A stretch of DNA of 64,000 nt from Xanthomonas sp. F10 (GTDB lineage: Bacteria; Pseudomonadota; Gammaproteobacteria; Xanthomonadales; Xanthomonadaceae), in the NCBI RefSeq assembly GCF_014206815.1, contig NZ_JACHNP010000002.1, forward strand, positions 558,001 through 622,000. The letters run 5' to 3'. Made by a program: the position numbers and the translations under genes. Below the pieces are notes generated by a model. That model was given only the letters and a program-made list of their open reading frames with translations. It did no database searches and was not told the origin of the DNA. Each line of letters starts with the position of its first letter. Position 1 is the stretch's first letter. Shown here in pieces: positions 57,793-64,000 of the stretch.

Positions 57793-58608
57793 GTGACCTT
57801 ACAAGGCAAAACCCTCTTCATCACCGGCGCCTCGCGCGGCATCGGGCTGGCGATCGCGCTGCGGGCGGCGCGCGACGGTGCCAATGTGGCGATCGCGGCG
57901 AAGTCGGCGGTGCCCAATCCCAAGCTGCCTGGCACCATCCACAGCGCGGCAGCGGCGGTGGAGGCGGCCGGTGGGCGCGCGCTGGCGCTGAAGTGCGACA
58001 TCCGCGAAGAGGAGCAGGTGCGCGCGGCGGTGGCGGCGACGGTCGCGGCCTTCGGCGGCATCGACATCCTGGTCAACAACGCCAGCGCGATCTGGCTGCG
58101 CGGGGCGCTGGAGACGCCGATGAAGCGCTTCGACCTGATGCAGCAGGTCAACGCGCGCGGCAGTTTCCTGTGCGCGCAGGCGTGCCTGCCGCATCTGCTG
58201 CGCAGCGCCAACCCGCACATCCTGACCCTGGCGCCGCCGCCGTCGCTGGATCCGAAGTGGTGGGCGCCGCATACCGGCTACACCCTGGCCAAGATGGGCA
58301 TGAGCTTCGTCACCCTGGGCCTGGCCGGCGAGTTCGGCCCGCAAGGCGTTGCCGTCAATGCGCTGTGGCCGCGCACGCTGATCGCCACCGAGGCGTTGAA
58401 CATGATCCCTGGCGTCGAGGCCGGCAACGGCCGCCGCCCGGAGATCATGGCCGATGCCGCGCACGCCGTGCTGACCCGGCCGGCCGCCGGTTTCTACGGC
58501 CAATTCCTGATCGACGACGCAGTGCTGGCCGAGGCCGGCGTGCACGATCTGTCCGGCTATGCGCTGGATCCCTCGCAGCCACTGTTGCCGGATCTGTTCC
58601 TGGATTGA
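57793..58608 (+). CDS. Short-chain dehydrogenase/reductase (HSDL2-like)
   Basis: A 271-residue classical SDR. The N-terminus LQGKTLFITGASRGIGLAIA carries the TGxxxGxG NAD(P) motif, followed by CDIREEEQV and LVNNASAIWLRG (NNAG-like NNAS). The catalytic Tyr-Lys is in HTGYTLAKMGMS (about 165-176) and the serine region is LTLAPPPSLDP. The pattern matches the HSDL2-type group (FDLMQQVNARGSFLCAQACLPHL). Substrate unknown. The GTG at 57793 begins at the conserved start of the family; a TTG at 57760 would place the start inside the repeat. No Shine-Dalgarno is evident. Confidence 0.82.
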   Translation: MTLQGKTLFITGASRGIGLAIALRAARDGANVAIAAKSAVPNPKLPGTIHSAAAAVEAAGGRALALKCDIREEEQVRAAVAATVAAFGGIDILVNNASAIWLRGALETPMKRFDLMQQVNARGSFLCAQACLPHLLRSANPHILTLAPPPSLDPKWWAPHTGYTLAKMGMSFVTLGLAGEFGPQGVAVNALWPRTLIATEALNMIPGVEAGNGRRPEIMADAAHAVLTRPAAGFYGQFLIDDAVLAEAGVHDLSGYALDPSQPLLPDLFLD

Positions 58609-58770
58609 GACCCGCTGGTGGCGGGCGCGCGGCAGATGCGACGCGGCGCCGCGTTCCGGACGCTGGGAGGCCGCGATCGCAACGCGCTGCGTGCGGGTGG
58701 CGGCGCGCTGCAAAGACGCTCTGTTCCATCCGATCGCGGTCGGTGCCGCAATGACCAAGCGCGGCGCGGC

Positions 58771-58776
58771 TATGCT
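58771..58776 (+). promoter_or_regulatory. Candidate -10 box for the ROK gene
   Basis: TATGCT 12 bases before the ATG at 58789, the same hexamer seen before waaA. No -35 box was found. Confidence 0.35.
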
Positions 58777-58788
58777 GCCGGGGTCTTC

Positions 58789-59964
58789 ATGCCACCGCCG
58801 CCCATGCCCGCTCCAGTCGCCGTCGCCCTGCCGCGCCTTCCCGAGTCCCGCCACGCCATCCATGCCGATCTCAGCGACAACGAGCGGCACATGCTCGATC
58901 GCCTGCGCCTGGCCGGCACCGCCACCCGCGCCGATCTCAGCCGCAGCACCGGGCTGACCGTGCAATCGGCGGTGCGCCTGGTCGATGCGCTGGCCGAGCG
59001 CGGCCTGGTCGCGATCGGCGCCTCGCTGGCGCACGCGGGCCGCGGCAAGCCGGGCGCGGGCATCGCGCTCAACCCCGGCTACGGCCATACCGTCGGTTAT
59101 GCGATCGCCACCGATGCGCTGTCGCTGGCGCTGCTGGATTTCAGCGGGCAGATCCGCGCCACCGCCGAGCATGCGCTGCGCTCGACCGAGCCGGCCGCCC
59201 TGCTGGCGCAACTGCGCGAGGCCGACGCCGCGCTGACGGCGGCGGCCGGCGCCGGGCTCGGTCCGCGCCTGGGCGCGGGCGTGGCGATGACCGGCTTCTT
59301 CGTCGAGGACGGCGTGCACATGAACCCGCCCGAGCCACTGCGCGCGCTGGGCCAGCTGTCGATCGGCGACTGGCTGGCCGAGGCGCTGGGCTTGCCGGTG
59401 TGGGTGGACAACGACGGCACGGTGGCGGCGGCGGGCGAGAGCCTGCTCGGCATCGGCCGCCAATACCGCGATTTCGCCTACCTGCACTTCAACTACGGCC
59501 TGGGCGGCGGCGTGGTGATCGATGGCGCCTGCCTGCGCGGGGCGCACGGCAACGCCGGCGAGTTCGCCGGCATGCTGCCGCAGCAGGGGCTGGAGCGCGG
59601 CACGCTGGAGCTGTTGCGGCAGTTGCTGGCGGAGGACGGCATCGCGCTGCCCGACATCCGCGCGCTGCTGGCGGCCTACGATCCGACGTGGCCGGCGATC
59701 GAGCGCTGGATCGCACGGGTGGCGCCGGGCCTGTCGCTGATCGTGTCGGCGATCGTGGCGATCTTCGATCCGCAGGCGGTGGTGTTCGGCGGGCGCATGC
59801 CGCGCGAACTGGCGACGCGGCTGATTCCGCACGTGCGCATCGACAACCAGCCGCGCCGCGGCCAGGCGCGGCCGTTGCCGGTGCTGCTGCCGGCCGCCGC
59901 CACCGCCGATGCCAGTGCGGTGGGCGCGGCGGCGCTGCCACTGAAGGCCTGCTATTTCCGCTGA
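58789..59964 (+). CDS. ROK-family transcriptional regulator
   Basis: A 391-residue protein. An N-terminal winged helix-turn-helix (about 25-75: [43 protein letters not shown]) precedes a ROK (repressor/ORF/kinase) domain with hinge [11 protein letters not shown] (about 204-214), [14 protein letters not shown] (about 228-241) and [11 protein letters not shown] (about 247-257). The zinc-binding CxCGxxGC signature of NagC/Mlc is absent, replaced by [15 protein letters not shown]. Thus it may be a repressor with an altered sugar site. Its target is unknown; the gluconate permease is 2 kb away. The start could also be ATG 58804. Confidence 0.85.
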   Translation: MPPPPMPAPVAVALPRLPESRHAIHADLSDNERHMLDRLRLAGTATRADLSRSTGLTVQSAVRLVDALAERGLVAIGASLAHAGRGKPGAGIALNPGYGHTVGYAIATDALSLALLDFSGQIRATAEHALRSTEPAALLAQLREADAALTAAAGAGLGPRLGAGVAMTGFFVEDGVHMNPPEPLRALGQLSIGDWLAEALGLPVWVDNDGTVAAAGESLLGIGRQYRDFAYLHFNYGLGGGVVIDGACLRGAHGNAGEFAGMLPQQGLERGTLELLRQLLAEDGIALPDIRALLAAYDPTWPAIERWIARVAPGLSLIVSAIVAIFDPQAVVFGGRMPRELATRLIPHVRIDNQPRRGQARPLPVLLPAAATADASAVGAAALPLKACYFR

Positions 59965-60082
59965 ACCGGTGCTGCCGCGGCGTCGCCATGCCTGCACGGC
60001 GCCGGCGCTACCCTATGCGTCCTCTCCGCGCGCCGCCGCAGTTCCGCGCGCGCCCCATCCCCCCACCATCGGAGTTGTCACG

Positions 60083-60505
60083 ATGAAATACCTGCACGCC
60101 ATGATCCGCGTCCACGACCTGGAGAAGACCAGCAAATTCTTCACCGAAGGCCTGGGCCTGCACGAGACCCGCCGCATCGACAACGAAGCCGGCAAGTTCA
60201 CCCTGGTGTACTTCGGCGCCCCGGAGAACCCGGAGGCCGAGGTCGAACTGACCTACAACTGGGGCTCGGACGAGGACTACGGCAGCGCCCGCAATTTCGG
60301 CCACCTGGCCTTCGAGGTCGACGACATCTATGCCCTCTGCGCGCACCTGCAGTCGCTCGGCGTGACCATCAACCGGCCGCCGCGCGACGGGCGCATGGCC
60401 TTCGTGCGCAGCCCCGACCTGATCTCGATCGAACTGCTGCAGAAGGGCGAGGCGCTGGCCCCGGCCGAACCGTGGGCATCGATGCCCAACACCGGCGTCT
60501 GGTAA
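60083..60505 (+). CDS. gloA: Lactoylglutathione lyase (glyoxalase I)
   Basis: Converts the hemithioacetal of methylglyoxal and glutathione to S-lactoylglutathione. The 140 residues show the metal ligands: His5 in KYLHAMIRV, Glu in EVELTYNWG (about 56), His in NFGHLAFEV (about 74) and Glu in SIELLQ (about 122). Layout is the single-domain nickel-type enzyme. GGAG precedes the ATG at 60083. Confidence 0.95.
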   Translation: MKYLHAMIRVHDLEKTSKFFTEGLGLHETRRIDNEAGKFTLVYFGAPENPEAEVELTYNWGSDEDYGSARNFGHLAFEVDDIYALCAHLQSLGVTINRPPRDGRMAFVRSPDLISIELLQKGEALAPAEPWASMPNTGVW

Positions 60506-60631
60506 GCACAGCCAGCGCTGCCGCCGCCGCGCCGTCGCCGGCGGCGCGCGAGCGTGTGTCCGTCGCGGCGGGCCGGCGCCGCGTTGCGCCGGCGGTCGCG
60601 GTCCGACCGCCGCGCCTGCCGCGGCGGTCTC

Positions 60632-60637
60632 TATAAT
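60632..60637 (+). promoter_or_regulatory. Perfect -10 box upstream of the ArgD-type gene
   Basis: TATAAT, 27 bases before the ATG at 60665, in G+C-rich sequence. The -35 region (CGCGCC/GCCGCG) does not match. Confidence 0.55.
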
Positions 60638-60664
60638 CGGCGCTTTCCCCGCAGGACTGCCTCG

Positions 60665-61897
60665 ATGACCGCTTCTTCCGCCGCGGAGCTGATCGCCCTC
60701 GGTCAACGCTACAGCCTGCCGATCTACCGTCCGCGCCAACTGGTGCTGGAGCGCGGCCAGGGCGCCCGGGTCTGGGACAGCGAGGGACGCGACTACATCG
60801 ACCTGTCCGCCGGCATCGCCGTGTGCGGGCTCGGCCACAACGATCCGGACCTGCAGGCGGCGCTGCTCGAGCAGGCCGGCAAGCTGTGGCACACCAGCAA
60901 CGTGTTCTACAGCGAGCCGCCGCTGCGCCTGGTCGAGGAACTGGTGGTGGCCTCGCGCTTCGCGCACAAGGCGTTCCTGTGCAATTCCGGAGCCGAAGCC
61001 AACGAGGCGGCGATCAAGCTGGTGCGCAAATGGGCCACCGCCCAGGGCCGCCCGCCGCAGCGGCGGGTGATCGTCACCTTCCGCGGCAGCTTCCACGGCC
61101 GCACCCTGGCGGCGGTGACCGCCACCGCGCAGCCCAAGTACCAGGAAGGCTACGAGCCGCTGCCCGGCGGTTTCCGCTACGTCGACTTCAACGACATCGT
61201 GCAGCTGGAAACGGCGATGGCCGCCGGCGACGTGGCCGCGGTGATGCTGGAGCCGGTGCAGGGCGAGGGCGGGGTGATGCCGGCGGCGCCGGGCTTCCTG
61301 GCGCAGGTGCGGGCGCTGTGCGACCACCACGGCGCGCTGCTGGTGCTGGACGAGATCCAGTGCGGCATGGGTCGCACCGGCACCCTGTTCGCGCACTGGC
61401 AGGACCAGGTGACGCCGGACATCGTGACCCTGGCCAAGGCGCTGGGCGGCGGTTTCCCGATCGGCGCGCTGCTGGCCGGGCCGAAGGTCGCCGAGACCAT
61501 GCAGTTCGGCGCGCACGGCACCACCTTCGGCGGCAACCCGCTCGCCGCGGCGGTGGCGCGGGTGGCGCTGCGCAAGCTGGCCTCGACGGCGATCGCCGCC
61601 AACGTGTCGCGGCAGTCGGCGGCGCTGCGCAAGGGCCTGGCGGCGCTCGACGAGGAGTTCAGGTTGTTCTCGCAGGTGCGCGGCCGCGGCCTGATGCTCG
61701 GTGCGGTGTTGAATCCGGCGCATGCCGGGCAGGCCGGGACGATCCTCGACCACGCCGCCGCGCACGGCGTGCTGACCTTGCAGGCCGGGCCGGACGTGCT
61801 GCGCTTCGTACCGGCGCTGAATCTCACCGATGCCGAACTGGGCGAAGGCCTGGCGCGGTTGCGCAGCGCGCTGCGCGCCTACCTCGCCGCGCGCTGA
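60665..61897 (+). CDS. argD: Acetylornithine / succinylornithine-type aminotransferase
   Basis: Class III PLP aminotransferase, probably N-acetylornithine aminotransferase of arginine synthesis, and perhaps also N-succinyl-diaminopimelate aminotransferase. The 410 residues include LPIYRPRQLVLERGQGARVWD, DLSAGIAVCGLGHNDP, the phosphate-binding NSGAEANEAAIKL (about 101-113), FRGSFHGRTLAAVTATAQPKY (about 137-157), DEIQCGMGRTG (about 220-230) and the PLP lysine in TLAKALGGGFPIGA (about 250-263). ArgD, AruC and AstC are hard to separate by sequence. No arginine operon flanks it. Confidence 0.9.
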   Translation: MTASSAAELIALGQRYSLPIYRPRQLVLERGQGARVWDSEGRDYIDLSAGIAVCGLGHNDPDLQAALLEQAGKLWHTSNVFYSEPPLRLVEELVVASRFAHKAFLCNSGAEANEAAIKLVRKWATAQGRPPQRRVIVTFRGSFHGRTLAAVTATAQPKYQEGYEPLPGGFRYVDFNDIVQLETAMAAGDVAAVMLEPVQGEGGVMPAAPGFLAQVRALCDHHGALLVLDEIQCGMGRTGTLFAHWQDQVTPDIVTLAKALGGGFPIGALLAGPKVAETMQFGAHGTTFGGNPLAAAVARVALRKLASTAIAANVSRQSAALRKGLAALDEEFRLFSQVRGRGLMLGAVLNPAHAGQAGTILDHAAAHGVLTLQAGPDVLRFVPALNLTDAELGEGLARLRSALRAYLAAR

Positions 61898-61906
61898 CCC
61901 AGCAGT

Positions 61907-62533
61907 TCAACCCAGCCCGTGCCGCGCCAGCGCGCGGCGCAGGGCGCGTGCGCCGCTGGCGGTTTCCGCGGCCATGCCGATCGCGCGGGCGCCGCGCACG
62001 TTGACGAACAGGTCGTCGATGAACAGTGCCTGCCGTGGCGCGACACCGAAGTGGGCCAGCGCCTGCCGGTACACCGCCGCGTCCGGCTTGCGCCCGCCCA
62101 GGCTGCCGCTGCACAGCACGCGCCCGTGCAGCAGCGGGAACAGCGCCGGCACGATCTGCGGCAGCGCCTGTGCCATCAGCGCGCCGTTGTTGGTCAGCAC
62201 GCCGACGGCCACGCGCTCGGCCAACGCCAGCACCTGCGCGACCACGCCGGCATCGGCGCGCGTGGCCGCCACCCGCGCAGCGATCCATGCAGTCGCATCC
62301 ACCTGGGCGCCCAGGCCCACGCTCAGCCGCTGCAGGTAGCTGGCGGTGTCCAGTTCGCCGCCGTCGTAGGCGGTCTCCAGCCCGGAGCCGAACAGTACCT
62401 CGCGCACCTGCGCCGCCTCGCATCGGCAGTGCGCGGCCAGCGCGGCGATGCGCGCGGCGCGCGTGTAGCGCGCCAGCACCCCATCGAAATCGAGCAGCAG
62501 CAGGGCCGGCCGCGCGCGGATCATGGCGGACAT
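61907..62533 (-). CDS. HAD-superfamily hydrolase
   Basis: A 208-residue HAD-IA-type phosphatase. The nucleophile motif is LLLDFDGVLARY (about 13-24; D-x-D-G with Asp15 and Asp17), motif II GVLTNNGA, motif III the lysine in GGRKPDAAVY and motif IV FIDDLFVNV with the acid pair. The cap is helical (about 28-95). Similar to YihX-type sugar-phosphate phosphatases; the substrate is not known. Convergent with argD-type gene (9 bases apart). ATG 62533 or 62524 could start it. Confidence 0.85.
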   Translation of the reverse strand: MSAMIRARPALLLLDFDGVLARYTRAARIAALAAHCRCEAAQVREVLFGSGLETAYDGGELDTASYLQRLSVGLGAQVDATAWIAARVAATRADAGVVAQVLALAERVAVGVLTNNGALMAQALPQIVPALFPLLHGRVLCSGSLGGRKPDAAVYRQALAHFGVAPRQALFIDDLFVNVRGARAIGMAAETASGARALRRALARHGLG

Positions 62534-62760
62534 GCGTGCGCCTGCGTGGCTGGCTGCAAGCGCAGTGAACGTGGCGAGGGAGCTGCGCCGATCGAGCCGC
62601 GTTTCGCGCTCGTCGCCGCGCGCGGCAGCGCGTGTCGATGATGCAATGCGCCATCGCTTGTCGTTGACAAGCCGTTACGCGCGAGTGGACAGTCGGGGCA
62701 CATCGCCGCACGCATGATCTGCCGTGGCGCAAACCTGTCTTTCTTGCCGAGGAATCCGCC

Positions 62761-63216
62761 TTGAACACCAAGTTTCCGTCCCTGCTGCTCGTCCTGTCCG
62801 GCCTCGCGTTCGCGCCTGCCGCCTGGGCCAAGACCTGCGCGGTGACCATCACCGGCACCGACCAGATGTCCTTCGACCAGACCCAGATCAAGGTCGCGGC
62901 CGATTGCACCGAGGTGGCGGTGACGCTCAAGCACAGCGGCAAGCTCGCCGCCGCGGTGATGGGCCACAACTGGGTGCTGACCAAGACCCCGGATTTCCAG
63001 GCGGTGGCCAGTGCCGGCACCAGCTCCAGCCTGGCCGACAGCTACCTGCCCAAGAACGATCCGCGGATCATCGCCCACACCAAGGTGATCGGCGCGGGGC
63101 AGTCGGACACGGTCAAGTTCTCCACCGCCAAGCTCAGCAAGGGCGGCGACTACACCTTCTTCTGTTCGTTCCCGGGGCACTGGGCGGTGATGAAGGGCAA
63201 GTTCGTATTCGGCTGA
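62761..63216 (+). CDS. Azurin, type 1 blue copper protein
   Basis: Periplasmic electron carrier. The 151-residue precursor has a signal peptide (about 1-23, cut at AWA-KTCAV). The mature part carries the copper ligands in the expected places: His in MGHNWVL (azurin His46), Cys in FFCSFPGHW (Cys112) with His117 in GHW, and the axial Met in WAVMKG. The conserved disulfide cysteines are KTCAV and AADCTEV. The start is TTG at 62761 with GAGGAA seven bases upstream; no ATG fits. Convergent with hemL. Confidence 0.95.
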   Translation: MNTKFPSLLLVLSGLAFAPAAWAKTCAVTITGTDQMSFDQTQIKVAADCTEVAVTLKHSGKLAAAVMGHNWVLTKTPDFQAVASAGTSSSLADSYLPKNDPRIIAHTKVIGAGQSDTVKFSTAKLSKGGDYTFFCSFPGHWAVMKGKFVFG

Positions 63217-63289
63217 TCCAGCACAGCGTCGCGGCGCCAGCCATCGGCGCCGTGCGTTGTCGTCATGCCATAGTCGTGGCGCCGGCATC

Positions 63290-64000
<711 letters not shown>

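Overview
The window is high-GC DNA (roughly 68-70% by eye) with dense coding and strong G/C third-position bias. Several marks point to the Xanthomonadaceae, most likely Xanthomonas or a close relative: the contiguous ilvC-ilvG-ilvM-ilvA-leuA-leuC-leuD-leuB block, the pyrophosphate-linked set ppa/hppA/pfp, a tolC-pcm-TetR cluster, and intergenic repeats of the GTAGGAGCGGCTTCAGCCGCGAC and GGGATTGGGGATT types. This assignment rests on gene order and repeat type, not on a database search. I saw no tRNA, rRNA, CRISPR array, prophage or insertion sequence. This is core chromosome with some accessory repeats.

Left part (1-16.3 kb): a C4-dicarboxylate carrier and the MaeB malic enzyme (C4-acid uptake and oxidation) come first. 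A small Xre-type regulator, a small zinc-binding protein and a lipopolysaccharide group follow (GT4 glycosyltransferase, O-antigen-ligase-like membrane protein, LpxL-type acyltransferase, Kdo transferase WaaA). Next are tolC, a protein-isoaspartate methyltransferase-like gene, and a TetR regulator with two tandem operator-like repeats in front of it. A large periplasmic-sensor diguanylate cyclase ends this part.

Centre (16.4-34.7 kb): a reverse-strand branched-chain amino-acid block runs ilvC > ilvG > ilvM > ilvA > leuA > leuC > leuD > leuB. Ahead of ilvC sits a promoter, a short leader ORF with a Leu-Leu-Val-Leu-Val-Leu-Ile run, and an intrinsic terminator, which together make a classical attenuator. 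Divergent from it is gamma-glutamyltransferase. Then come a BCCT-family osmolyte transporter, a soluble PAS-containing chemotaxis-type signalling protein, a TPP riboswitch with thiC, and an ion-channel-like membrane protein with an abnormal selectivity filter.

Right-centre (34.7-50 kb): a membrane-anchored winged-helix regulator with a TolB-like propeller, an AraC regulator and a TonB-dependent receptor lie head to tail, with candidate operators between them. An HDOD response-regulator-like protein and the pyrophosphate genes follow: soluble pyrophosphatase, K+-independent proton-pumping pyrophosphatase, PPi-dependent phosphofructokinase. Two small secreted cysteine-containing proteins lie among them. 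Adenylate kinase comes next, then a candidate structured RNA.

Right end (50-64 kb): the peptidoglycan-recycling ligase mpl, which carries an in-frame insertion made from a dispersed repeat, is followed by a LON-domain protein, a chagasin-like protease inhibitor, a DedA-PAP2-LssY-type fusion, a gluconate permease, a small kinase-like protein, a short-chain dehydrogenase, a ROK regulator, glyoxalase I, an ArgD-type aminotransferase, a HAD phosphatase, azurin, and the 3' part of hemL, which runs off the right edge.

The least expected signals are the leader-peptide attenuator with an apparently leaderless transcript, the repeat-derived insertion in Mpl, the candidate RNA at 50.1 kb, and a short reverse-strand unit with its own terminator next to the receptor/regulator genes.
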